This document shows positions 7,936-16,001 of a DNA stretch of 64,000 bases, one piece after another. This stretch comes from an uncultured Prochlorococcus sp. Its GTDB lineage: Bacteria > Cyanobacteriota > Cyanobacteriia > PCC-6307 > Cyanobiaceae. The notes below the pieces were generated by a model. It was given only the letters and a program-made list of their open reading frames with translations. It was not told the DNA's origin and did not search any database. The stretch is taken from assembly GCF_902522795.1 (NCBI RefSeq), contig NZ_CABYWZ010000005.1, positions 1 to 64,000 on the forward strand. Reading direction: 5' to 3'. Made by a program: the position numbers and the translations under genes. Numbering within the stretch: the first letter of the stretch is position 1; each line of letters starts with the position of its first letter.

Positions 7936-9366
7936 TTACGAAATGATACTTGAACAAAAAATGGATTTATTAACCTTTAATTTTTCACTTATTAGTTTCT
8001 TGAAATAATCTCCACGCTCTTCATAATTTTTAAATTGATCAAAACTAGAGCATGAAGGTGAGAATAATATTGTTCCAACCCTATTATCTTGTAAATAATG
8101 AAAAACAAAATTTAAAAGCTCTTGTAGTTCTGAAAATTCAAAAATATTTTTTTTAAATCCTTGATTAATAAGCGCCATTTTTAGGACCTTTGAGCTTTCT
8201 CCAAAAAGGAATACACATTTAACTTTTTTCTTTAAAACTTTTATCCACTCACTATATTCATTGCCTTTTAATCTACCCCCAGCAATGATTATTATTTGAC
8301 CTTCAATTGAACTTATTCCTGCAATAGATGAGTCAAAATTTGTAGCTTTACTATCATTAATGATTTCCAAATCATTATTTTTATAAATTGTTTCCATCCT
8401 ATGGGGTAATTGTTTGTAATTAGATAAAGAATCTTTAATCTTCTTGCCAGATAATCCAACTTTTCTTGCTGCTGCAATTACCAATAAAAGATTTTGAAGA
8501 TTATGCATTCCTTTTAAAGGAAAATGTTCAAGTTTGAATAATTTATTTCCTCTCTCAACAACGTATGCTTGATCATCTATCCAATAATCGCAATGAATAA
8601 AATTTGATTTATCGAAACTAGTTGTTATCCAAACCCCTCTTGATAGCGAACTGTAGTGATTCCTTAGGTTTTTATCGTCATAATTGTAAATTCTAAAATC
8701 AGATTTTTCTAACAAGCTTTTTTTTATGTTGAAATAGTTTTCAAGTGTTTTATGTCTTTCAAGATGATCTTCTGTGAAGGTTGTCCATATTCCAATATTA
8801 GGTTTTACTTCTGGAGAAATTTCTATTTGATAACTGCTTAATTCAGCTACAACCCAATCAATTTTTTCATGTTTTTTGGAGTGAGCATATTTACATAAAG
8901 GTGTACCAATATTCCCAGCAAAAGGAGCATATAATCCAGTATCGCAGAGTATATGGCTTAGTAGATGAGTAACAGTAGTCTTGCCATTAGTGCCAGTAAT
9001 ACCTATCCAATTTGTGTCTTTTAAAATTTCCCATGCAACATTAATTTCTCCAATTACTTTAATTCCCTTTTTTTTTAATTCAATAATAGTTATATGGTCA
9101 TAAGGTATTGATGGGCTTACAACAACAGATTCGACCTCTTTCACAAAAGGTTTAATTTCTCCAAATACAAATTCTTTATTTAGAGAAACTCTTATATTAA
9201 GCTCTTCTAATGCTGTTTTTCTTTCTAAGAATTCTATCCCATCTTTACTTTCCCAAACAATTACTCTCTTATTGATGCTTCTCAAATACTTGGCAGCCCA
9301 AAATCCAGATTTACCTAATCCAATTACAAGATTAATATTTCTTTTACTTGAATGATTATCTATCAT
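7936..9366 (-). CDS. murD: UDP-N-acetylmuramoylalanine--D-glutamate ligase (MurD)
   Basis: A cytosolic Mur ligase that adds D-Glu to UDP-MurNAc-L-Ala in peptidoglycan synthesis. Seen: an N-terminal Rossmann-like domain ([18 protein letters not shown]), the ATP-binding P-loop [23 protein letters not shown] in the central domain, and the C-terminal domain with [18 protein letters not shown] and [17 protein letters not shown]. The preferred start is ATG at 9364-9366 (476 aa); an upstream in-frame start at 9414 would add 16 residues of low-complexity sequence before the domain and is less likely. Transcribed alone. Confidence 0.95.
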   Translation of the reverse strand: MIDNHSSKRNINLVIGLGKSGFWAAKYLRSINKRVIVWESKDGIEFLERKTALEELNIRVSLNKEFVFGEIKPFVKEVESVVVSPSIPYDHITIIELKKKGIKVIGEINVAWEILKDTNWIGITGTNGKTTVTHLLSHILCDTGLYAPFAGNIGTPLCKYAHSKKHEKIDWVVAELSSYQIEISPEVKPNIGIWTTFTEDHLERHKTLENYFNIKKSLLEKSDFRIYNYDDKNLRNHYSSLSRGVWITTSFDKSNFIHCDYWIDDQAYVVERGNKLFKLEHFPLKGMHNLQNLLLVIAAARKVGLSGKKIKDSLSNYKQLPHRMETIYKNNDLEIINDSKATNFDSSIAGISSIEGQIIIIAGGRLKGNEYSEWIKVLKKKVKCVFLFGESSKVLKMALINQGFKKNIFEFSELQELLNFVFHYLQDNRVGTILFSPSCSSFDQFKNYEERGDYFKKLISEKLKVNKSIFCSSIIS

Positions 9367-9466
9367 TAAATTTATAATTGCATTTATATTAATTGTGTTT
9401 AAGGGGTAATTCAATCATGAGATCTTTCTTCAGTATTTATAGTATTCGCCCAAGAAAAGTTAATTA

Positions 9467-9733
9467 ATGGAAGATAATACTGCAAAATATTGGTTCTCTT
9501 GGTTTTATGAAAAGTGGGAGGAAAATGATCCAGGTGAATTAATTGAACAAGGTTTAACTCCGTCTCAGATTGCTGAGCGCTTTGTTAATGAAAACCATGA
9601 TAGTCTTGTTCAATTGTCAAAAAAAATTGATGAAAAAAATTATGATGCCTTAACAGAATTTATGAAACTCTCAGAGAGTGAATTACATATCTTGAAATAT
9701 TTTCTAAAGTTAGTAAAAATGAAAAATTTATAA
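9467..9733 (+). CDS. 88-aa conserved-looking hypothetical protein
   Basis: A small acidic helical protein starting with ATG: MEDNTAKYWFSWFYEKWEEND. Aromatic residues cluster in the first 20 residues, then comes LTPSQIAERFVNEN, which has a helix-turn-helix flavour but is too short to call. Its last 6 bases overlap the convergent SDR gene. No family is recognised. Confidence 0.65.
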   Translation: MEDNTAKYWFSWFYEKWEENDPGELIEQGLTPSQIAERFVNENHDSLVQLSKKIDEKNYDALTEFMKLSESELHILKYFLKLVKMKNL

Positions 9734-10657
9734 GAAGTTATTAAGTATTTCAAGGCTTTTTTCCCATAAATTTTTTCTTTCTTTTTTGTTCATGGCGAAA
9801 GGAGAAGTAGGGGATAGTTTTGGATGACCTCTGAAATTAAATCTAGGACCATAATGATCACCGCCTCTTGCGTCTGGTGAAGTAGCTGCATAAAGTTGAG
9901 GTAAAGCACCCATCTCAGCAGTTTGAAATATAGGGCTAAATAATTCCAATGAGAATGTTTCTAATGGACTAGGGTTAGGTTTTTGAGCAGTAAAGAGATT
10001 TGTTTTTGCAATTCCTGGGTGAGCAGCTAAAGAGAGTATATTCTTGTGCTTTAAGTTCTCATTTAGTTCCAAAGCAAACATTACATTTGCCAATTTACTA
10101 TTGGAGTAAGATTCCCATTTGTTGTAATAGTTCTCGGCTTTAAGATTTTCCCAACCAACTTTGCCAAAAAATTGTGCTCCGGAAGTAACCGTCACTATTC
10201 TAGATTCTTCTTTTTTTTCAATAATTGGAAGTAATTTTAGAGATAAAAGCATGTGAGCTAGATGATTAACTGCAAATTGTATTTCATAACCTTGGGCACT
10301 AAGAGTTTTAGGCGGATGCATAATGCCTGCATTATTGATTAGTAAATCCAAATTTTCAAAATTATCAAAAATTATGGACTGAACTTCGACAATATTTTTT
10401 AAATCTGATAAATCTAACTCTAAAGGTGTAAATAATCCTTCAGGATTAAGACCTTTAAGTTTTTTGATAGTTTGATTAGCTTTTTCAAGCGATCTACAAG
10501 CTATAAGAACATGAGCATTTTTTTCTGCTAAGGCCTTTGCAGTGTAGTATCCAAGACCACTATTTGCACCAGTTATTAGCGCTGATTTGCCTGCAAGGTT
10601 TGGAATATGAGATGTTTCCCAGTTAGAGATTTTAGATCTTGAAATAATGGCAGTCAT
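9728..10657 (-). CDS. short-chain dehydrogenase/reductase (retinol-dehydrogenase-like)
   Basis: The 309-aa SDR has the cofactor motif TGANSGLGYYTAK (about residues 29-41), NNAG (NLDLLINNAGIMH), the catalytic serine in VTVTSGAQ, and the YxxxK pair in YSNSKLAN. Arg in IACRSLEKA after the second strand suggests NADP(H). It is the longer, RDH/WWOX-like type, related to protochlorophyllide-reductase-like SDRs; the substrate is unknown. The C-terminal part (TSPDARGGDHYGP) is the usual family ending. It converges with the 88-aa gene and lies upstream of the ligase-like gene on the same strand in reverse order. Confidence 0.88.
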   Translation of the reverse strand: MTAIISRSKISNWETSHIPNLAGKSALITGANSGLGYYTAKALAEKNAHVLIACRSLEKANQTIKKLKGLNPEGLFTPLELDLSDLKNIVEVQSIIFDNFENLDLLINNAGIMHPPKTLSAQGYEIQFAVNHLAHMLLSLKLLPIIEKKEESRIVTVTSGAQFFGKVGWENLKAENYYNKWESYSNSKLANVMFALELNENLKHKNILSLAAHPGIAKTNLFTAQKPNPSPLETFSLELFSPIFQTAEMGALPQLYAATSPDARGGDHYGPRFNFRGHPKLSPTSPFAMNKKERKNLWEKSLEILNNFL

Positions 10658-10765
10658 TTAGTAATCATGAAAATTGATTTGGAATTTAACCAAAATTTAA
10701 TTACTTTTTCACTGTAAATACTGGAAGTCAGTATCGTGAGCTCTTTTTGAAGGTACTATTTAATA

Positions 10766-11515
10766 TTATTTTTGAATTGCATATTGCCATTCGTTATTTT
10801 GAGAGTAACTTTTCTCTCTAAGTAACTGTAATTTCCTACTATTTATTTTTATAACTATCCCATTAGTTGGATATTTCGCAAATATTTTTCTCTCTAACCA
10901 ATTTTTTTTATATATTTGGATTTCGCTTGTATGATTTGTGAAGTAACTGTCAGGGGTGCTGAAGCCACATTTTTTAAGATAGTTAAGGGTTTCGTATTGA
11001 TTAAGTCTTCCATTAAGTATTTGGAAACAGCAAAAGCGGAGACTTTCTCCAATCCCTTTCTTATCATTGAGGTATTTTCTTGTAATTCTTTGGGAAATAC
11101 CGGCAACTTGGTTTGTAGCGTATAGTTCACCTCTAATTTGAAAATCTCGTTTGATAGGAATACAATTGGGGACATTTTTAATTTGTTTAATTTTGCTTGA
11201 GACATCAAATCCTTTTTTTGTAATAGCTTTATTAAACTTGCCATCTATATATCTAATTGCAATAGCACAGCCATCAATTTTTGGTTGAATGCTTAATCTT
11301 GTTTTTGTTAATAAACTTTCCAAAAATTCTTTATAGTTTTCTTTAGCTAATTTTGGCAAAAGTTCATTATTTTTTTGATTAAAGTAGTCAGGTTTTCGAT
11401 CAACAGGAATAAAGAGCTTTTCAAGTTGTTTAAATGCATCATCCGAAATTATGCCTTCACCTAATCTGTATTGTTCATCTAGATACTTAACATCTTTCAA
11501 TAATAAATTATTCAT
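10766..11515 (-). CDS. truncated NAD+-dependent DNA ligase-like protein (adenylation domain only)
   Basis: The 249-aa protein resembles LigA from its Ia domain through the adenylation domain, with the OB-fold, zinc finger, HhH and BRCT parts absent (LigA is usually about 670 aa). Residues 11-31 match the Ia region (ISDDAF). The motif I nucleophile is K79 in KIDG, motif III is RGE (128-130), and motif IV is NGIVIK (218-223, D to N). The frame ends at motif V (WQYAIQK). By hand alignment, several NMN-binding residues are changed, so NAD+ use is doubtful. It could act in nick repair, in RNA or DNA adenylation, or as a non-catalytic binder; it may also be a decaying gene, though the frame is intact. 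Confidence 0.75.
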   Translation of the reverse strand: MNNLLLKDVKYLDEQYRLGEGIISDDAFKQLEKLFIPVDRKPDYFNQKNNELLPKLAKENYKEFLESLLTKTRLSIQPKIDGCAIAIRYIDGKFNKAITKKGFDVSSKIKQIKNVPNCIPIKRDFQIRGELYATNQVAGISQRITRKYLNDKKGIGESLRFCCFQILNGRLNQYETLNYLKKCGFSTPDSYFTNHTSEIQIYKKNWLERKIFAKYPTNGIVIKINSRKLQLLREKSYSQNNEWQYAIQK

Positions 11516-11777
11516 AATAATTTTGATAAATATTTAAAAATCTTTTAGAAAAATCATTTAAATAAAGATGAGATTTTAAAAGTAATTGACCACTAAATAT
11601 CCTCCTACGCAGAGAGCAATTAAAGAGTATAAAATGTATTGATCAAGCGTTTAAATTAAATATCTCAATCAAACATATTTACTAAAAAGTGAAATAGAAA
11701 ATTTTAAGGCTTAATAAGCAGACTAATTTTTAAAATTACTATCAATACCAAAAAATATTTTTTAAAGTTATGAGAAA

Positions 11778-12932
11778 ATGTCATTTTTATTAAAAGCCCA
11801 AAATACCTGGGGAAATTTTGCGAAATACAAAATTAATGATTATGCAAAATTAAGAAATTTTGATTTTGGCCCAAATAACGAAAGTTCAGTTTCAAAATTA
11901 TCGCCTTTTATTACTCATAGAATATTATCGGAATATGATCTGATTCATGATATTAAAAGTAAGTACAAAATCAAAAATTCAACTAAATTTGTTGAAGAAA
12001 TATTTTGGAGAGTTTACTGGAAAGGGTGGATGGAAAATAGACCTAAAGTTTGGAGAAATTTTATTTCAGAAAAAAATCTCGATTTTGATTATGAGCTATA
12101 TGAAAGTGCAATTAATGGCAATACAGAATTAGATTTTTTTAATTCTTGGGTCCATGAATTAAAGCATTACAACTATTTGCATAACCATACAAGAATGTGG
12201 TTTGCGAGTACTTGGATATTTAATTTAGGCCTCCCTTGGCAATTGGGAGCAAAGTTTTTCTTTAAATATCTTTTTGATGGTGATGCTGCATCTAATCTCC
12301 TTAGCTGGAGATGGGTCGGAGGATTGCAAACGAAGGGAAAACAATATCTTTTTTCATCATCAAACCTCAGAAAATTTTCAAATAATAGATTTAATGCAGA
12401 AAAAATAAGTAATCAACAAATTTTGCTTGAAGAATCTAATCAAATACCATTAGAAGATGAAATTTATAAAAATGATATGGACCCTAAATCAGATAATCTG
12501 ATTATGTTTGAAAATGATCTGCACCTTGCAACCCTCAAAAATTTACTTACAAGTTATAAAAAAGTATTTATTATCCTTTTAAAAAATGAACAGAGACAAA
12601 TTAAATTGTCTGAATCTGTTTTGAAATTTAAACAAGATTTGGTCTCTGAATTTGTAGAGCATTTTGACAATATTGAACAGATTGATCCTTATTCACTGGA
12701 AAATACTTTTAAAAATACCAACGAAATAGACATTATTTATCCTGGAGTGGGAGAAAATTATGATTTCATAACTGAGTTTAAAAATTTACACAATAAAAAA
12801 ATTTTTAACCTTGTTAGAGATGAAGATTTATTTGCTTGGAAATTTGCTAAAAAAGGGTTTTTCAAATTTAAAGAAAACATTCCGAGAATTAATCAGAGAA
12901 TATTTGAAAATTATTCAAAAAATAATTTTTAA
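11778..12932 (+). CDS. photolyase/cryptochrome-like protein with FAD domain first
   Basis: The 384-aa protein opens directly with the photolyase FAD-binding domain (about residues 35-205): SKLSPFITHRILSE, EEIFWRVYWKGWMENRP, HNHTRMWFAS and DGDAASNLLSWRWVGG. The usual N-terminal alpha/beta domain is missing at the front. Instead residues 240-375 look like that domain at the C-terminus: NLIMFENDLHLATLKNLL resembles the photolyase N-terminal strand and DLRL motif, and the end DLFAWKFAKKGFFKFKENIP resembles the strand-end VFTPFxxxW region. This suggests a reordered, possibly circularly permuted photolyase. ATG start; light-driven DNA repair or sensing is inferred. Confidence 0.8.
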   Translation: MSFLLKAQNTWGNFAKYKINDYAKLRNFDFGPNNESSVSKLSPFITHRILSEYDLIHDIKSKYKIKNSTKFVEEIFWRVYWKGWMENRPKVWRNFISEKNLDFDYELYESAINGNTELDFFNSWVHELKHYNYLHNHTRMWFASTWIFNLGLPWQLGAKFFFKYLFDGDAASNLLSWRWVGGLQTKGKQYLFSSSNLRKFSNNRFNAEKISNQQILLEESNQIPLEDEIYKNDMDPKSDNLIMFENDLHLATLKNLLTSYKKVFIILLKNEQRQIKLSESVLKFKQDLVSEFVEHFDNIEQIDPYSLENTFKNTNEIDIIYPGVGENYDFITEFKNLHNKKIFNLVRDEDLFAWKFAKKGFFKFKENIPRINQRIFENYSKNNF

Positions 12933-12973
12933 CTTAGTTGAATTTCTAATCAGAAAAAGAATTCTTAGAGTAC

Positions 12974-12989
12974 TAAGTATAAATACTTA
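12974..12989. promoter_or_regulatory. 16-bp near-perfect palindrome upstream of doxX-like gene
   Basis: TAAGTAT-AA-ATACTTA is a perfect inverted repeat with a 2-base centre, 78 bases before the DoxX start and 42 bases after the photolyase-like stop. Its symmetry fits a dimeric regulator's operator; it is too AT-rich to be a terminator. In this AT-rich DNA chance cannot be excluded. Confidence 0.3.
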
Positions 12990-13067
12990 ATTAGGTGCGA
13001 CTTTTGCTGTTTAATCCACGATGGATACTGTGACTAGTTATTTTTACTTAAGGATAATTTTTTTATA

Positions 13068-13619
13068 GTGCTTTCAACAATTCTTACAAAGTCGTTTAGC
13101 AAAGATACTGCTTTATTAATTCTTAGAGTTATAACAGGTACTGTTCTTATACATCATGGTTATGAGAAATTAGCGAATATCGAAAATTTCGCTGATGCTT
13201 TTGTCAGACCTTTACATCTTCCATTTCCAATATTTTTATCATACATAGCGGCATTTTCAGAAATAGGTGGTAGTTGGTTACTTATTATCGGCTTAGCTAC
13301 AAGGTTTGGAGCTTTGGCAATTGTTGGAACAATTTCTGTAGCTATATACCATGCTCTTGTTACTTCAGGTTTTAATATTTTCTTGCTAGAGCTTCTACTT
13401 TTATATTTCGCTTCTGCAACTTCAATTGCATTAACAGGGCCTGGTAATTTCTCATTAGATGAAGTCATTATCAGAATTTTGAAATCAGAAGATGAAGCAG
13501 AAATTGTTACCTCAACAAAATCAAAATCTTCTAAGGAAATTGAAGTTAAAGAAGAAACAAGTAAAGGTGGTTTATTTCAATTCCTGCAAGCAAACATACT
13601 TTCAGATACTTCAAGCTAA
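13068..13619 (+). CDS. DoxX family membrane protein
   Basis: The 183-aa protein has four membrane helices in its first 120 residues, with the DoxX-type start LLILRVITGTVLIHHGYEKLANIENFADAF and the third-helix region GLATRFGALAIVG. DoxX-like proteins are linked with thiol redox balance and quinone-linked functions; the exact role is unknown. The C-terminal 45 residues are a charged Ser/Lys/Glu-rich tail not typical of the core. The start is GTG at 13068. It overlaps the convergent 57-aa gene by 9 bases. Confidence 0.85.
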   Translation: MLSTILTKSFSKDTALLILRVITGTVLIHHGYEKLANIENFADAFVRPLHLPFPIFLSYIAAFSEIGGSWLLIIGLATRFGALAIVGTISVAIYHALVTSGFNIFLLELLLLYFASATSIALTGPGNFSLDEVIIRILKSEDEAEIVTSTKSKSSKEIEVKEETSKGGLFQFLQANILSDTSS

Positions 13620-13784
13620 CTTTTTAGGATAAAGGCTATTTATCAGCTCTACCCGTTTACGATAACTGTTTCTCTTCTCGAGCTTTATCTTAATTGTCGC
13701 TTCAGAAAGACTTATAAACAGTCCTATAGCTGTCACCCAAGATAAAAAAATAAAAGGGTTCTTTGGAATTTCTGAGAAATTCAT
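13611..13784 (-). CDS. 57-aa single-span membrane protein
   Basis: ATG at 13782-13784 to TGA at 13611-13613. The product has one hydrophobic helix (about residues 10-27, FIFLSWVTAIGLFISL) and then a basic helical tail (IKIKLEKRNSYRKRVELINSLYPKK). The topology (short N-end, single span, basic cytosolic tail) resembles the 78-aa protein at 2852-3088, which also ends with LxSLYPxxKK. It overlaps DoxX by 9 bases at the 3' ends. Confidence 0.55.
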   Translation of the reverse strand: MNFSEIPKNPFIFLSWVTAIGLFISLSEATIKIKLEKRNSYRKRVELINSLYPKKLA

Positions 13785-13858
13785 ATGAATAATACTTCTT
13801 TTTTAAAACTGACCGATCACTATATGATTTTCAACCTAAATATACAATTTAGAAATAT

Positions 13859-14410
13859 TTAAGGATTAATTTCAACTTTTTCCCATTTCTTAATCTTTTC
13901 CCAAAGATAACGTTTATGAACAGGCTGTTCTAATTTAAGAAGATCTACTGAATCGATTTCAAAATTTAAAACTACAAAATTTTCTGACTTAGGCAGATTG
14001 GAAAATAATTCATGAGCAGATTGTACTTTTGGGGTTATTTTCTCTCCAGGAGATCCCCAAAACCAAGAAGATTTTGATTTTTCTGATAATAAATCCCAAT
14101 AATTTTTGTTATCACTTAATTCACGTATTTTTCCTTTGAATCTATATTGTGATTTGGTTTTCAAAAAAAACCATAATATTTCTGCATTAGGGTTAGATTT
14201 TAAATGTCCAATTTTTTCACTTCTTCTATCTGTAAAAATAATCATTGAATTATCTTTATACCATCCTCTGAAAACAACTGTTCTTAATCTTGGCTCGTTT
14301 TCTTCGCTGACTGTTGCAAGCTGTATCCATCTATTAGAGGGAGATTTGCCCTCTTTTTTTCTAGCGGATTTTAAATCTTGTCTCCAACTTGGTAAGTTGT
14401 TATCAGGCAT
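13859..14410 (-). CDS. FMN-binding PPOX (pyridoxamine 5'-phosphate oxidase-like) protein
   Basis: The 183-aa protein belongs to the cyanobacterial/plant Npun_F5749-type PPOX flavoproteins: NRWIQLATVSEENEPRLRTVVFRG opens the split-barrel, IIFTDRRSEKIGHLKSNPNAEILWFF is the FMN-contacting block, and RYLWEKIKKWEKVEINP closes the C-terminus. These proteins bind FMN; the reaction for this subgroup is not established, and it is not clearly a true PdxH. It overlaps the downstream end of the DUF1295 gene by 8 bases, indicating co-transcription. Confidence 0.85.
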   Translation of the reverse strand: MPDNNLPSWRQDLKSARKKEGKSPSNRWIQLATVSEENEPRLRTVVFRGWYKDNSMIIFTDRRSEKIGHLKSNPNAEILWFFLKTKSQYRFKGKIRELSDNKNYWDLLSEKSKSSWFWGSPGEKITPKVQSAHELFSNLPKSENFVVLNFEIDSVDLLKLEQPVHKRYLWEKIKKWEKVEINP

Positions 14411-15020
14411 TTAATTTAGGCAATATAAGACCACTTTTCTTTTTGTATGCTTCGAATGAATCATATTTTGCTAGAGATTTATCTTTTTTTATCATTCTTG
14501 GTAGAAAAACAATAGAGAAAAATATTGCAAGAATTATTAATGGAATGAAGCTCATTGAAAGAATGGCAAATGATAGATAAATTAGTATTTCTCCAAGATA
14601 ATTTGTATTCCTTATATTTTTGAAAAATCCTTCTTTAATAAGATCTTTTTTTAATTTAAGAGAAAAATATTTTTGGGCATCACTAGCAAAGTGTAAAAAC
14701 ACACCAATTATATTTATAGATACAGATGCAGCTATTACGATGTTTGGAACAGATTTCTGAGATGAGATAAGAATGTAGGGAGCTACCCAGTAACTTCCAA
14801 GGAAAATAAAACCAGTGACTGAAGTTAAAAAATTGATTTTTTCTTTAAAATAAGGATCTGGGAATATCTTTTCTTTTAGAAGCCAAAGTAATCCATAAGT
14901 ACCATGAAGAGCTAAATAAACGTAGGGAGCGATCGTAAAATTATCAAAAAAAATCATAAGTCCTATTACTACAAATGCAGTGAGCCCCTTATGTAGATTA
15001 ATTATTTGATTAAGTTTCAT
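14403..15020 (-). CDS. DUF1295/ICMT-like membrane protein
   Basis: The 205-aa membrane protein has about six hydrophobic helices and the conserved C-terminal block DAQKYFSLKLKKDLIKEGFFKNIRNTNYLGEILIY split across a loop and a helix, as in DUF1295 and isoprenylcysteine-methyltransferase-like or steroid-reductase-like proteins. In that group the block binds the SAM or NADPH cofactor; the actual substrate is unknown. It ends YDSFEAYKKKSGLILPKL, also family-like. It overlaps the PPOX gene by 8 bases. Confidence 0.75.
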   Translation of the reverse strand: MKLNQIINLHKGLTAFVVIGLMIFFDNFTIAPYVYLALHGTYGLLWLLKEKIFPDPYFKEKINFLTSVTGFIFLGSYWVAPYILISSQKSVPNIVIAASVSINIIGVFLHFASDAQKYFSLKLKKDLIKEGFFKNIRNTNYLGEILIYLSFAILSMSFIPLIILAIFFSIVFLPRMIKKDKSLAKYDSFEAYKKKSGLILPKLNA

Positions 15021-15088
15021 CTTTTTTTAATAATCTAAAAAATGAAATTATTTTTTGTGGATATAACCTAGGTCATCAAAAGTTTTAA

Positions 15089-15160
15089 TGGGCGATACTG
15101 GATTCGAACCAGTGGCCACTACCGTGTCGAGGTAGTGCTCTACCACTGAGCTAATCGCCC
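15089..15160 (-). tRNA. trnV-GAC: tRNA-Val (GAC), with C at position 33
   Basis: The minus strand folds as a full cloverleaf: acceptor GGGCGAT/ATCGCCC, D-arm GCTC/GAGC, anticodon stem CTACC/GGTAG, T-arm ACTGG/CCAGT with TTCGAAT loop, discriminator A. The anticodon loop reads TCGACAC, so the anticodon is GAC (Val). Position 33, almost always U, is C here (base 15129). CCA is not encoded. Confidence 0.95.
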
Positions 15161-15209
15161 AAATTGAAGAATTTTTAATCTCCCTTATAAGAAAATAGCA
15201 GGTTGCGTT

Positions 15210-16001
15210 TCATTTTCTAAGTAATTTAACTTTCCATCGTTCTCTTTTGGTTATTTCTAAATTTAGAATTTCGATAAATCCCTTATTTTCAAGTTCAAGT
15301 TTGTCGCCAATTTTTAGATTAATAGTTGGCTTATTAACTTTACTTCCATTTAATCTGAGCATTCCATTTTCTATCCTTTCAATGATTTTGGTTCGTGATA
15401 CCCTAAAGCCTGCTGAAGCTATAGCATCTAATCTTTTTGAAGCTTCCACTGTATTGATAAGTTTTTTTGATCTTCTGGAAGGTATTTGTAATTCATCTAT
15501 ACCTACTAAATTAACTTTTACTTTTACGTCTCTCAAATAACAAATCTTTTCATCTAAATTCTTAATATCTGAATTATCAATTATCCCTTGTGCTCCCCTG
15601 TCGCCAATAGTCCATATATCTCCAACTTTTATTTGTTTAACCCCATTTTCAATTAAGAGGGATCTAAAGTCGTCTTGTGTAGCATTATCAAATAAAAAAT
15701 TTCCATTAATTTCTATTCCTTGAGCTGGAAAATTACTTTTTAGCGCAACCTCTTCAGGAATATTATCTCCTCTAAAGCAAGCTATCCTAGATCTTTGAGA
15801 AGAGGAGAACCCTCCATAAATAAAAAATTTGAAATCATTTAAATTTTCAAATTCTTTTAAAATCTCTTCGCAAACAAAAGTTGAATTAAACCCAGTCCAA
15901 TAAGTTTCCCAGTTTTTGTAAGCTAAGTTTGCAATATTTATTAATTCCTCAGTTTCTTTCTTGTAGTTTGAATTTATTAAGATTTCTTTTAAGTCAATCA
16001 T
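15210..16001 (-). CDS. photosystem II S4-domain (YlmH-like) RNA-binding protein
   Basis: The 263-aa protein matches the cyanobacterial 'photosystem II S4 domain protein' family. The N-terminal part (about residues 1-170) is the YlmH-like region (FFIYGGFSSSQRSRIACF, IGDRGAQGII). The C-terminal S4 domain (about 180-245) has RLDAIASAGFRVSRTKIIERIENGMLRLNG, an RNA-binding fold. Homologues affect PSII assembly or ribosome rescue-like steps; the exact role is inferred. It starts one base after the stop of the next gene downstream on the map (16002), so the pair is coupled. Confidence 0.85.
   Translation of the reverse strand: MIDLKEILINSNYKKETEELINIANLAYKNWETYWTGFNSTFVCEEILKEFENLNDFKFFIYGGFSSSQRSRIACFRGDNIPEEVALKSNFPAQGIEINGNFLFDNATQDDFRSLLIENGVKQIKVGDIWTIGDRGAQGIIDNSDIKNLDEKICYLRDVKVKVNLVGIDELQIPSRRSKKLINTVEASKRLDAIASAGFRVSRTKIIERIENGMLRLNGSKVNKPTINLKIGDKLELENKGFIEILNLEITKRERWKVKLLRK

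Noticed and set aside
10894-11244. Alternative frames inside the ligase-like gene that might indicate a frameshift
   Set aside because: The 249-aa frame already carries KIDG, RGE and IVIK in order, so the other frames are shadows, not pieces of a broken longer gene.
11575-11650. Short minus-strand frame DQYILYSLIALCVGGYLVVNYF
   Set aside because: Resembles the tail of a small membrane protein, but has no start codon before an upstream stop, so it is not listed as a gene.
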